Shown in pieces: positions 19,850-30,609 of a DNA stretch of 64,000 nucleotides. The translations under genes were made by a program, and so were the position numbers. The notes under the pieces are model-generated. The model saw only the letters and a list, made by a program, of their open reading frames with translations. It searched no databases and was not told the DNA's origin. Source of the DNA: Triplophysa rosa (Eukaryota > Chordata > Actinopteri > Cypriniformes > Nemacheilidae); the NCBI RefSeq assembly GCF_024868665.1, contig NC_079907.1, positions 18,743,000-18,806,999 on the forward strand, read 5' to 3'. The stretch's first letter is position 1, and each line of letters starts with the position of its first letter.

Positions 19850-20860
19850 GCTACTTCTATCGGATCACAAATTACAGGACGCGCATCAACCGTAACAGCA
19901 GTTATCTCAAAATCGCATCATCTAAGTCAAACAAGTGTGAGATGTCACAAATGTAGTCGTACAAAGATTTTACGGTGCTGTGATAAACAACACAACTCGT
20001 CTCAGTTTCGTTAGCGTGAGAATCTACAAAGGCATACCACAAGCCCCTCCTTAATGACGGCACACGTGTTGGCACAGATAGTTAAGAGGCAAGCGTCAGC
20101 ACTCAGTAGAGCTTGCTGAAGAGCAAAGTCAAGTGGCATGGCCACATTGTTCAAGGCGTTGTCGTACTGTCTAACGTTAGTTAACACCCTTACAGAAAAG
20201 ACACACGAAATTCTCATGTGCAAAAAACACATGTGATCACATGTGAAATGTGTGTTTTTGGAACATTTTGGTGTGAATTCCCACGTGAAACCCATGGGAT
20301 AACATGTAAAAACCCATGGGATAACATATGCGACATGTCTCCACATGTGATCACGTTCTTCACGTCACCACATGTTGCACATGTCATCCCATGGGTTTTT
20401 ACATGTTATCCCATGGGTTTCACGTGGGAATTCACACCAAAATGTTCCAAAAACACACATTTCACATGTGATCACACGTGTTTTTTGCACACGTTAAACA
20501 CATGTTGTATACGTGTGATCACATGCGAAAAACATGTGAAATTCATGTGTCTTTTCTGTAAGGGAAATTCCGGTGAGAGACTCTGCGTACTCTATGTAAA
20601 ATACAGTATCACCCAGCACATGTGTCCTTGGCAATTTGTGGACTGCCGTATAATGCCTACCCATGAATTCCCGGTCATTTACTTTATCATATTGTGTCAA
20701 AGCTTCATAAAGGTGCGTTCCTTCCACCAAGACACCATCAAGATCTTGTGTCGTCCAGGTCAGCACGTTATTTATCTTGCTCGTCAATACTGCTGTCAGA
20801 CTTATGGTACCTTATGGCGTCTGTTGCGTGAATTTCCAAAGCGGGCATCGGCTTGATGAA
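19850..20860 (-). pseudogene. Cysteine-protease-like (deubiquitinase-type fold) pseudogene
   Basis: On the minus strand, 20787-20565 encodes LTWTTQDLDGVLVEGTHLYE and, further on, HVLGDTVFYIEYAESLTGIS. After a fold-back element (20187-20564) the same protein seems to continue at 20186-19880 with FALQQALLSADACLL, then, after a frameshift near 20030, VDSHANE, which has the DSH pattern of a catalytic His in papain-fold deubiquitinases. The arrangement (WxxxDLDxxLxxGxxLY, then a hydrophobic stretch, then DSH) resembles peptidase domains found in herpesvirus tegument proteins and in ORFs of some animal transposons. The assignment is from memory of pattern, not a search. The upstream part is cut off before the DIRS element at 20949. 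Stops and shifts make it non-functional. Confidence 0.45.
20187..20564. mobile_element. Fold-back (palindromic) miniature element
   Basis: The left end CCCTTACAGAAAAGACACA and the right end GTGTCTTTTCTGTAAGGG are inverted copies, and the similarity continues inward through nearly the whole arms (TGTGTGTTTTTGGAACATTT, CACGTGAAACCCATGGG, GGATAACATGTAAAAACCC). The loop is near 20350. One arm has an extra segment of about 45 bases. CACATGTGATCACATGTG-type E-box motifs recur. No ORF of its own and no clear TSD. It splits the protease-like pseudogene, so it is younger than that gene. Confidence 0.82.
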
Positions 20861-20948
20861 AGTAACCTCTCAGCAGCAATTTCTGTGGAAAATTTGAACG
20901 TGCAGTTAAAACACTCAAAGCATTTTCATTACATCTATTAGGAATTGG

Positions 20949-21153
20949 GTTCCCTTTCTGTCGGTCTCTCGACGTTGTGTCGAGCCGACAGATGGGGTTC
21001 GCTCTTGAGAACCTATCAACTTCTGTTTAGCAAGAACTTCAACTAGTTTAGAAAAGGACAATGAAATTGGCGAATGAAATTTGCATGCCGGACTCCGCCC
21101 CCGGATATCCGAGTATAAAAGGGAGACGGCGTGCTGCATTCATTCACCTTTTG
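20949..21153 (+). repeat. Left ITR of DIRS copy 3
   Basis: This segment runs from GTTCCCTTTCTGTCGGTC to TGCATTCATTCACCTTTTG and is the inverse of 25032-25205. It includes GAGTATAAAAGGGAGACG at about 21111, which is a good TATA-box candidate for the element's transcription, and GGCATGCAAATTT-type sequence (ATTTGCAT) resembling an octamer site. Confidence 0.85.
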
Positions 21154-21429
21154 TTCTTCGGAGCCTTCACACTGATCGACTTCTAGACTTCAAACTCTAC
21201 GCCGAATTACTGCTGGAATCTTACGACGTGGTGCAGTGGACGGTCCCTTCCTGCAGCGACTTCCCCTGGGCGTCTCGGCAGTGCCAGGAGTGTTCGAATG
21301 TTTTTTTTTTCTAAAAGAGCAAATTTCTCCAGCGTGGCATGTCCCGCTGTTCTCATGGGTGCAACACACTCATCGAGGAGGGGGACGGACATGGTGTCTG
21401 CTTCCAGTACGCTGGGGCAGATCATACCC

Positions 21430-22200
21430 CTAGCCCCTGTCTCGGTCCCTGGGAGCCTGTCTAGAGCCCCCATACCATCACGGTGGCTACTGGACACGAT
21501 CCGTCTCGGCTACGCGATACAACTTACCAGATGCCCGCTCAAGTTTAGGACATCCTTTCATCCTCAGTCAGAGGTTAGAATGCTCCTGTGCTTCGGGCCA
21601 GGGTCACCACCCCTCTGGCAAGCAATCGTGCTCGTCCCTCTAGCCGGGATGTTCAACGGGTTTTGCAGCCCGTACTTCATCGTCCCCAAAAGGGGGGTTG
21701 CTAGATCTGCGTACCCTGAACAGGCACCTACTCAAGCTGCCGTTCAGGATGCTTACGCAGAAGCACATCCTGGCGTCTACCAGATGCCAAGATTGGTTCA
21801 TGGCAATCGACCTGAAGGATGCTTACTTTCATGTCTCGCTTTCGAGGGCGGGCATATCAGTACAGAGTCCTCCCTTTCGGTCTGTCCCTGTCCCCACGAG
21901 TCTTCACGAAGATCGGGGGAGCCGCCCTCACTCCCCTCGGGGAGAGAGGTGTGCGGGTACTAACTATCTCGACGACTGGCTCATCTGGGCACACTCTGGA
22001 TCTGTTGTGTACACACAGGGACCTAGTGCTCCGGCACCTAGATCGGTTGGGACCACAGGTCAGCTGAGAAAAGAGCAAGCTCTCCCCTGTGCAGAGCATC
22101 CTCTTTCTCTGTATGGAACTCGACTCTATCCCCATGACAGCGTGACTGACTCAGAGCGCGGTCAGTCAGTGTTGAACTTCCTGAAGCACTTCAGGCAGTC
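21430..22200 (+). pseudogene. DIRS reverse transcriptase, frameshifted (copy 3)
   Basis: Conserved blocks are IRLGYAIQLTRCPLKFR, FCSPYFIVPKR, LDLRTLNRHLLKLPFRM, motif A as FMAIDLKDAYFHVSL (near 21800) and motif C as YLDDWLIW (near 21965). These lie in two or three frames; a deletion removes the GGLRPI segment after FIVPKR and shifts occur near 21700 and 21845. All catalytic Asp residues are still readable. Confidence 0.78.
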
Positions 22201-22389
22201 AGCGGTCCCCCTGAAAAAATTCAGAGGCTCCTGGGCACATGGCATCCTCGGTGGGGGTGGTCCCCCTCGGGTTGATGCACATGCGACCGCCCCAACACTG
22301 GCTACAGAGTCGGGTTCCCTGGAGAGCGTGGCACACCGGCAGCAGGCGTATGGTCATCACGCCTCTCTGCTGACGCACCCCAACCCCCT

Positions 22390-22930
22390 GGTCTTCAATG
22401 ACCTTTTTGGTGGACAGGATCCCCCTAGGGCAGCAAGGCACGTCGTATGACGACGGTTGCCTCCCTGCAGGGGTGGGGTGTCGTGTGCAACGGGCACGCA
22501 GTGTCGGGGCAGTGGACGAGCCCCCGCCTGCGTTGGCATATCAACTGCTAGAGTTGTTGGCTGCGCTACTTGCACTGAAGAGGCTGCAGCCTCTCGTGCA
22601 GGGCGAGCATGTGCTGGTCCGGTCAGACAGCACAACTGCCATGGCGTATATCAATCGACAGGGTGGCATTCGCTCACGGCAGCTAACACAACTCGCCCGA
22701 CGCCTCCTCCTGTGGAGTCAGCAGGTGATCAGCTCCCTGCAAGCCACACATATCCCAGGCGACCTGAACCAGACAGCCGATGTGCTCTCTCATCAGTTGA
22801 CGCCTTGCGGAGAGTGGCGACTCCATCCCCGCGCAGTCCGGCTCATATGGGAGCAGTTCGGCCACGCACAGGGGAACCTGTTGCCTCCCCGGACTCCTCC
22901 CATTGCCCGCTTTGGAACTCCCTGACCGAG
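22390..22930 (+). pseudogene. DIRS RNase H (copy 3)
   Basis: Blocks are VASLQGWGVVCNGH (the first Asp of the usual TDAS is lost: GTTGCC instead of GATGCC), a Glu in LELLAALLALK, and VLVRSDSTTAMAYINRQ, then NQTADVLSHQ. A frame change near 22545 separates the first block from the rest. The missing first acidic residue would abolish activity. Confidence 0.72.
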
Positions 22931-23254
22931 GGACCCCTCGGCACAGATACCTTAGCACACAGCTGGCTGCGGGGTAAGCGGAAGTATGCCTTCCCCCAGT
23001 GAGCCTCATTGCACAGGTCTTGTGCAAGGCCAGGGAAGAGGAGCATCAAGTCGTACTAGTTACCCTATTGGCCCAAACGGACTTGGTTCTCGGAGCTAAG
23101 GCTCTTGACAGCAACTCCCCCCTGGCAAAGGACCCCCTTTCCCAAGGGAAGGGGCATGTTACGGCATACCAGGCAGACCCCTGGAACTTCCATGTCTGGA
23201 CGGGACGAGGAGATCCTGAGTGGCCCACCCCCGGCGGTTGGGACACCACTCAGA

Positions 23255-24180
23255 CTAGGGCCTCGGCCACTAGGCCACCATACGCCCATAAGTGGCGCCT
23301 CTTCTCGTCCTGGTGCTCTTCTCGAAGAGAAGACCCACAGAGTTGCTCGATCGGGAACGTGCTGTCTCTTCCTCAAGAGAGACTGGGGAGTAACCTCTCC
23401 CCCTCCACACTGGGAGTGTATGTAGCCGCTACGGCCGCTCATCATGACCCAGTTGCTGGGTAGCCTCTGGGACAGCTCGACCTGGTCATTAGGTTCCTAA
23501 GGGCGCGAGAGGGTGACCACCTTATCCGCGCTCCGTACCCTCTTGCGACCTAGGTGGCGGGCCTCAAGAGGCCCCGCCCCCTTCGAGCCGCTCGGAGTTG
23601 CCGCTCTTTCTCACTCTTGATAAAGACGGCTTTCCTGATGGTGCTCACCTCCAAGAGGGTAGGGGATCTGTAAGCACCCTCCGTGTCCATAGATTGCCTA
23701 GAACTCGGGCCCGGGATTCTCACGTTATCTTGAGACCCCGCCCCGGCTACGTGCTCAAAGTTCCCACCACTCTCCCGAGAGACAAGGTGGTGAACCTGCA
23801 GGTGCTCCCCACCGGGGAGGAAGACCCAACCCCATCCGTGTTGTGTCCAGTACACGCGTTGCGCCTCTACTTGAACCGCACGCAGAGCTTCAGATGCTCT
23901 GAGCAGCTCTTGACTGTTCTGGAGGTCAGCAGAAGGGGAGGGCTGTCTCCAAACAGAGGTGACACACTGGATCGTGGATGCCGGCACTACGGCATACCGA
24001 TCTCAAGATCGCCCCTGCCCATTAGGAGTGAGGCACACTCCTCATGAGCACTGGCTCAGGGCGCCTCTCTGGCAGACATCTGCAGAGCTGCGGGTTGGGC
24101 TACGCCCAACACCTTCGCGAGGTTCTAATTCTTACGCGTGGAACCGATGTCAGCCCGTGTCCTGCAGGGCAACGTGTAGG
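23255..24180 (+). pseudogene. DIRS tyrosine recombinase (copy 3)
   Basis: N-terminal part RPPYAHKWRLFSSWCSS at about 23270, middle part SHVILRPRPGYVLKVP and LRLYLNRTQSF at about 23720-23890, and C-terminal SLADICRAAGWATPNTF at about 24070. The HSTRS box has been damaged (TCCTCATGAG) and the final RFY reads as a stop-containing RF-TAA. Dead recombinase. Confidence 0.72.
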
Positions 24181-24189
24181 ACCGGCAGC

Positions 24190-24866
24190 CGGTAGGGCAT
24201 ACGCCTGCGAAAGCCCTTCCCCCTTCCTCTAGGGGGATCAGCGGTAATTACGCCTCCCTTCTTTCCCCACTGGGTAAAGAACAGGCATTCCATCCATCAC
24301 TAAGCACCCTCCTGGGGGCAGGCCTCCTCCTTAGGCCGGGGATCAGTTGAGTTATCTACCACATAGCTCTAACCGGACCTAGTGCTCCAGACGTGTTAAC
24401 CCAACCCAACCCCCCCCCCCCGTGGGCGGTTCCGTCTGATGTATCCTCATGAATGGTTCCCACCTCGACAACCCATGACCTCCCTAGGTGGACCTCCACC
24501 TTGCGGTTAACTCCTTCAGTCCGCACTTTTTCCCATGAGTTCTTCCCTGATGGTGAGACCATGTGGTGTCTGCACCATATCCTCCCTATGGTAGGATGGT
24601 GCTCCCTGTAGCGTTTTTCCCCCAGGGGGGAATAATGCTTACCCAGTGGCTCTTAAGGTGCCGGGCGGCTTCTCGTTAGTAGGGAATCAAGGCCTCCGCC
24701 CGTGACGGCCGGTGGCAGGGGCTTCCCACCTTTTTCCCAAAAAGCTCTGGGACCCCCTACCTCTCCACTGGACGGTTACAATTTCGCGCTGGCGCTTACG
24801 TCTGACTCGCCCAGGCCAGTCAGCGTCGCTCCGCTAGAGATTGTGACGTGGCACAGCGCTGTGGCG
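24190..24866. other. 3' non-coding region of DIRS copy 3
   Basis: It matches 63255-63770 of the other long copy in most landmarks (TCCATCCATCACTAAGCACC, CCACATAGCTCTAACCGGAC, GTAGCGTTTTTCCCCCAGG). It contains a run of about 14 Cs at 24409-24422. No open frame. Confidence 0.7.
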
Positions 24867-24877
24867 TTTTCCATAGG

Positions 24878-24975
24878 AACCCCATCTGTCGGCTCGACAC
24901 AACGTCAGAAACGGAACGTCTTGGTTACGGCTGTAACCTCAGTTCCCTGATGGAGGGAACGAGACATTGTGTCCT
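24878..24975. repeat. Internal complementary region (ICR) of DIRS copy 3
   Basis: AACCCCATCTGTCGGCTCG is complementary to the left end of the element (starting at 20949), and directly after a short deletion (GTCAGAAACGGAAC) comes GTCTTGGTTACGGCTG, complementary to the outer right end (25245). The ICR thus joins the complements of the two outer ends head to tail. In DIRS1 this region templates completion of the ends and circle formation (established knowledge). Confidence 0.82.
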
Positions 24976-25031
24976 TCTTGCCACAATGCTGGCTGCCCGC
25001 CACAGCGGTCGAGGGATGCTCAGGCTCCTCA

Positions 25032-25245
25032 GACCAAAAGGTGAATGAATGCAGCACGCCGTCTCCCTTTTATACCCGGATATCGGGGCGGAGTCCGGCA
25101 TGCAAATTTCATTCGCCAATTTCATTGGCCTTTTCTAAACTAGTCAGAAGTTGATAGGTTCTCAAGAGTGAACCCCATCTGTCGGCTCGACACAACATCT
25201 CGTTCCCTCCATCAGGGAACTGAGGTTACATCCATAACCAAGATG
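25032..25245 (+). repeat. Right ITR of DIRS copy 3
   Basis: This is an inverted copy of the left ITR: GGTGAATGAATGCAGCACG, TCCCTTTTATACCCGG, GGCATGCAAATTTCATTCG, and GTCGGCTCGACACAACATC, then an outer extension (GGAACTGAGGTTACATCC) that the left ITR lacks. Just beyond the end (25246-25263) an extra partial repeat TTACATCCGTAAGGAAG is visible. Confidence 0.85.
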
Positions 25246-25810
25246 TTACATCCGTAAGGAAGACGTTTTGTTTGAGGTTTTGTTTCAGGTTTGTTTGAAT
25301 GGTTTCAGAGGTTTCAGACGTATTAAACTGATCAGACATTTCAGCAGTTTTTTGAAGAGGAAGCATTGCTCTTCTTTCCAGAAGGAACGTTGTCCCCTGG
25401 GCCATTTGATTAAGCGGATGAGGCTGAACCCCTTCCATTTTTTCAAGAGGAAGCGACCGAACCTCTGCCGAAAGAACCTGCATATCCTCCCCCAGAGGAA
25501 GCGTTGTCCCCTGGATTTGAGGTTGTGATAATCTTTGGTGAAGGGGAAACGGTGTCCCCTCAGTAAGGTGAAGCGGTGTCCCCTGTGCCTGTTTGTTTAG
25601 AGGACGTGACCGAACCCCTGCCATTTTTTTTAAATGAGGACATGGCTGAACCTCTGATTGATTTGTTTTAAGAGGAAGCGGTGCAGCCTCTGCTTGACTT
25701 GTTTTGAGAGGAAGTGGTGCAGCCTCTTTATTAGCTTGACGTCTTAGCTTAGCCTCTTGGCAACAGCAGACCTCTTCGTGGGTTGGGGCATCTGTTAAAA
25801 TAAATGGCAT
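25246..25810 (-). CDS. Unknown exon-like ORF with PLPL-type repeats
   Basis: On the minus strand a frame stays open from about 25810 into the end of the DIRS element at 25226. The possible start (ATG at 25810) follows nothing notable, but TTTATTTTAACAG at about 25792 would be a good splice acceptor. The protein consists of degenerate repeats of 11-16 residues: EAAPLPLKTSQA, EAAPLPLKTNQS, EVQPCPHLKKMA, GTPFPLHQRLSQ, GTTLPLGEDMQ. Near the N-end is DAPTHEEVCCCQEAKLRRQ. I do not recognise it. It may be a terminal exon of a host gene truncated by the DIRS insertion, or simply an open minisatellite. Confidence 0.35.
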
Positions 25811-26972
25811 TACTGCATGTAGATGTACAAATATGAAAAAAATATAGTATGTAAATTAACAACACAAATAGATAATTCAGTAGTTCAGACATGACAAATG
25901 TCCATGTGGCGAAGTATTTTACATGTCACACAGAAATGAATCAAGTGACACAATAAGATAACGTGACTTTAACACAAATCTTATTATGCTTATAAAATTT
26001 GAGTAGGCAAAATAATGATTTAAAAATAAAAGTATGCTGTTAAAAACCTCAGTTGTAGCATTTATTCAGAACTTCCTAAATGCGCATTACTACTATATAA
26101 AAAGACGTTTAACTTACCTTGACAAAAACAGCTCTTATACGGTATGCATATTTCTATGTAGGCTATTATTTTAGCACTCAAACAGCATATTACGACAAGT
26201 TTTAAATGCACAAATATGAAAATGCTTCACTTACCTTAATTCTTTAACCAATTCACCACAACATAAAATAAAATGAAATTATATTATATTATATTCAAAG
26301 ACCAAATTGGCAACCTAATGTTAATTTAAAATATTGTTAAAATTGAGAAATAAATAAAAAACAACATTTATTTATATTGATTTCATGCAATTTTAGCAAC
26401 ATATTTACTACAGTAATGAAAAATTTTATTAAATAATTTGATCAACTTAAACCCTTCTACTAATTCATCCACATACGAATGATGATAAAACCTTGACAGA
26501 TATGCATTTGCTATTACATATATTCATATCACTCACATATCATCCTATACACAGAGGAAATTATCAAGCCATCCACCCTTTTTCTCTAATGTTTAAACAA
26601 CAATGTTCTAAATGCTTTTAACAACATTCATTTGACGGAACATTTGTCACTTTCATTTGACATAATAACATCAAATCTTAATTCAACAAGGCTTTATAAA
26701 ATTTCCTTGAGAAAGGCCTTATCATAACCTTTGTAACAAACATACTTTTTGTGGAAACAGAAGTAAAGCTTCACCCGTTTTCAGCCCATAATATAACCTT
26801 TGGGATGAATCGGCTTTGCCAGCCTTCAAAAAGCATTGTGGCTAGGCGTAGTGCCAAAGTTCTTATTGTAGTTGAGATTGTGTCCTTTACATCTAATCTA
26901 CATTTAATGAACATAGCACTAGGTGCATTAATATAAAAACACTTCATTTTGACTTGTTAACATACGTTAACA
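25811..26972. other. AT-rich DNA without recognisable gene
   Basis: Strongly AT-rich, with many short ATTAT runs near 26275-26300. No open frame longer than about 60 codons and no repeat boundary that I can define. Confidence 0.5.
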
Positions 26973-27871
26973 AGGTTCGAACCCCCAACCTCAAATTCTC
27001 AAGCCATGGGGGTTAAACAAGTTGCACCACTCAGCTGCAGACATAAGCACTGTCTGGAGCTATAGCAGCACAGGGTAACAAGAGCAAAAACCGGCAAATA
27101 TCGAACGTACGTGATAAGCAAACAGTATATTAAGAGAAGGTGAGAATAAAATCAAACTGTAGACGAATCAAATGCAATTTTAGACGTTTAAACACACCAC
27201 TCGCACAACTCGGGCATGGAACCCACAACCTCTTGATCCAGAGGCTTGCGGTTCAACAGATGTGCCACTCAGTTGACATAGTGCACCCAATGCCAAAAGG
27301 GGCTGAAATGTCACAGGAGAGCAAAAGTAGCAAAAATACAGTGTACAGGAGAAACAGATGTCAGGAGTGAGAATGTAATTTTGTATAGTAAAGCGCAACA
27401 AGAGATTCGAACGCGCGACCTCTTGTAAACCGAGGCTTGCGGTTTATTAGGTGTGCCACTCAGTTGACATGCTTAACCCAGTATCCCGAGGAGAGCTTTC
27501 AGAGGTTCAAACGTTGACATGTGCCAATCCCGAAGGGATTTGAATCAAGAGCGTAGTGCAAAAATAACAGAAATGCAGTGTATAGGAGGAACAGATGTCA
27601 GAAGTGAAAGAATGTCATTTTGTACTTACCTTGTTTCTGTTTGTATATATTTACATGTATTATAAAACACTTTAAGTTGAACTACATACATTGCACTTTA
27701 TTTTATTTTATTTCATTACTAAAATTACATTACATTTCGTTTGTTTACATACTTGCACTATTTTTGCTCATACTTGCAAATTGAAATGTGTAAATGCACA
27801 ACACGAGGTTTGAAACAGCGACCTCTTGCACAAGAGACTTGCAACTTATCAGGTGTGCTCAGTTGGCGTGC
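26973..27871 (-). repeat. Array of tRNA-like modules, four clear copies
   Basis: Four modules of about 70 bases on the minus strand have a tRNA-like A-box region (CAACTGAGTGGCACA) and a B-box region (GGTTCGAA, GTTCGAATC, GTTTCAAAC): 26973-27042, 27211-27281, 27402-27472 and 27805-27871. A fifth partial B box (GGATTTGAATC) lies near 27537. Intervening DNA is also repeated: GTGTACAGGAGAAACAGATG at 27340 and GTGTATAGGAGGAACAGATG at 27579. Spacing is about 190-240 bases. The modules cannot be functional tRNA genes (stems do not pair well, no CCA context). They may be a SINE-derived satellite. Confidence 0.65.
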
Positions 27872-28036
27872 TTGACTCACCAGCGTTCAAGGGTTATAAG
27901 CAATTAAAGCAAAATATCTCATGAACGCAAGGTGGCCCTGTCCTGAAAATTTAAGGATACGTTAGGGACTGTAATTTGGTGACGCGTGTAAAATTTGGTG
28001 CCGATACATCATATGGTTCAAAAGATATCATGATTG

Positions 28037-29745
28037 TAGGGCTGCAACTAACGATTATTTTAATTGTCGACTAATTTAACGATTATTTTTTCGATTGTCT
28101 AATCTAACGATTATTATTTTTTATTAATCTAATAAAGATTTTTTGGATTACCTTATTAATCATTTGGCAAACTTTGCAAATAAACAATAAGTTCTAGTAT
28201 TTTCTTACATTATAAAGCAAATCATACTTTTTACTCCACTAGATTTTATAAATAAATATTGTTGTTTTAACATTTTAATCCGTGTTTACATTAAAATCAC
28301 CATCTTCTTTTAATTAAGTAGTTTTAATTTTAAAAGTAAAAAAATACTGATTTTTTATGTACTTAAGTACTGTATCAAAGGTAAAAAATGTTTTATTGCA
28401 TTTATGCTTTTTGTTGTCCTTATGTTGTTCCAATTGCTTCCATTGTTTCCCTCATCTGTAGGTCGCTTTGGATAAAAGCGTCTGCTAAATGACTAAATGT
28501 AAATACATTAAAAAATGTGTATATGAAATACTAGAGCATGATATATGCTCTGTATTTTTTTCCTCCAAGTAATATCCGACTCTATTTTCAGTCTCATAAT
28601 GTAATTAAGTAAAAGTAAAATACTACTATCTGTCTCTGTTTATTGTACAAAACTATCACCGTATAAAAGACTCTAATGCAGAGTGGCGTTAAAGCGAGCC
28701 TGCGCACCCGGAACTCAGAATGATGCGCTTAATGCATTCACTTCGTTATTTACAGTTATGCGCATCCCGGACGCACAATGATGCGCTTAAAGCACCTACT
28801 CCTTCTGAAGTCCCGGGGATCATTTTGCTCCTCAAAGTAAATAATAGTTAGAAGTTAGAACACAACGAGAAGAGATGATATGTTACATGTTTAACACATA
28901 GTGCGTTGCATCAATCCGACAGTATACAGTTAAATCTTTTTAGGTTTAAAAAGAGTTATTTCGTATGAAGACGCAACATATTCAGACCGCTTCCAGTGCT
29001 TCTAATAAACTAAGCTACACTCAGCTAGTAACGTTAACTCACAGTCTCTAGCAAAATACATTTTAATCAAAACCATCGACTATTATCTTGTCATTATGAA
29101 GAATAATGAAAACATTGGAACATCTTGGAAAGCGTAGCGTCCTGACCGTCACCGTACACACGCATGCTGACTGGAGATTGACAGACAGCACCAGCGGAGG
29201 TCAGAGTTTCTTAATTACGCTATATTGGTTTATTCCTCGCATAAAGCTATCGAATGACATAAAAAGTGCATTGGTGGTTTCATGATAGTCAGTCCTTTGT
29301 GAAGCTTAAGAGTAATTTAAGCAGGGTCACAATCTGCAAAGGTTCACATACACTAACTTACACTACTACAATAGCGTTAATGTAAATCATTAATGTAAAG
29401 CGTAGTTTTACATTACAAAAAAGTAAATTACAAAAAAGTAATTTATTATGAAAGTCTACATCTACGTGCCGCTCTCCGTCCGTTTGTGATTGCGTGTCCA
29501 TGCTGTGATGATCGCATTCCTGGGGTAACGTTAGGGGGAATTCCTCCGTCCATTCACTAACTTACTGCATCCGAGGCTCTCGTTCGCTTTTTGTCGGGTG
29601 TATTATACTTTCTCTTGTTCTGCTGATTAACTTACACACGCCCGGGAACAGAAACTGCTATTACAACAGATAAACGTAAATAATACGAAGCGTCGACGCA
29701 TTTCACGCATGTAATCGACGACGTCGACGCGTCGTTGCAGCACTA
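28037..29745. mobile_element. Non-autonomous hAT transposon
   Basis: The left end is TAGGGCTGCAACTAACG and the right end CGTCGTTGCAGCACTA, giving inverted repeats of about 15 bases with mismatches. A perfect 8-base target duplication, CATGATTG, flanks it at 28029-28036 and 29746-29753. The size is 1709 bases with no transposase ORF; the interior is AT-rich. A V-SINE-type core (GTCGCTTTGGATAAAAGCG) lies at about 28461-28490. It interrupts a repeat whose halves (28020 and 29754) read on continuously. Confidence 0.93.
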
Positions 29746-29753
29746 CATGATTG

Positions 29754-30609
29754 ATGACAAATTTCAAAATGGCGTACAGGCCGATCATCCAATCATGACA
29801 GAATCGTAATCGTTCGATCCGGCATGACACCAGGAATCCGTCGACACCAAGATCTTGGTTTTCTGACAAACATTTCAAAAGTTACCAGCAAAAATAGCCT
29901 TTTTTCAAATCTCACGACCGATAGGTGGCGATGTTCCCCATTTTGGCAAAGACCCCCAGTCCGAGGTGTAGTTGACATGTACCAAGTGTCATATCAATGA
30001 ATCGAACATTGGCCGAGTTACAGCCTCCAATACATTTTTGGGTCAACTTTGAAAAGTTTGCTAAGTCATAACTTTTGAACAACGAGTCACGTCTGTGCGG
30101 CTCAGTCCAAAGATAGTCTGAGACAATTTTCCTGACAAAAGATGGCCGTTACTGTAATGGGCGGAGTCTTAATGTAACACGTGTAATGCGATGAGCGTGA
30201 GGAGTGCATGACGTGTGCAGAGCAGAATTACTGTGGATCAATGGTTTCAAAAGTTACAGCCGTTTGAAAAGTGCATTTTTGAACGGCTGGTGGCGCTATA
30301 GAGTGAGATCTAGAGACGCCATACTTGGTCACATGACTAATGAGTACCACCTCTATGAGTGTGGCAAGTTTCACCGTTTTCCTATGTACGGTTCATAGGG
30401 CAACAATAGACTACCATTGGTTAAGAAGAAGAATAAATATAGCTGCTAGCAGCAATACGGGGCCAAGCCCCAGAAGGCGCACCACAAGCATACCGCAGAG
30501 CCAAGAGAGCAGAAAAAACAGCATAAACGGAAAAAAATTTCCAGTTCAAGAATAACAGGCAAGGAGGAAGCGCAGACTCTACACAAAAACACTCAATACG
30601 CTCCTCACT
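29754..30609. repeat. Dispersed repeat interrupted by the hAT element
   Basis: This is continuous in character with 27890-28036 (phrases such as AAAAGTTACAG, CATAACTTTTGAACAACGAG, GGTGCCGATACATC). It looks like a common fish repeat of unknown class, with a GGGGCCAAGCCCC hairpin near 30460. Only short frames. I cannot classify it. Confidence 0.4.

Larger units (their letters stand above)
20949..25245 (+). mobile_element. DIRS-type retrotransposon with both ITRs and ICR (copy 3)
   Basis: The left inverted terminal repeat starts GTTCCCTTTCTGTCGG at 20949. The right one ends near TTACATCCATAACCAAGATG at 25245. Between them are a shortened gag, reverse transcriptase, RNase H and tyrosine recombinase, all on the plus strand, then an internal complementary region. 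There are no LTRs and no TSD, as expected for DIRS elements, which integrate a circle with a recombinase. Most of the gag region present in the copy at 59242 is missing here (deleted around 21420-21440). All coding regions carry frameshifts or stops. Confidence 0.88.

Noticed and set aside
20218..20856. A 212-codon plus-strand protein
   Set aside because: It reads through the fold-back element and the antisense of the protease-like pseudogene; no independent support.
26973..27871. True tRNA genes
   Set aside because: A-box and B-box words are present, but anticodon and acceptor stems do not pair convincingly and the modules are tandem with their spacers.
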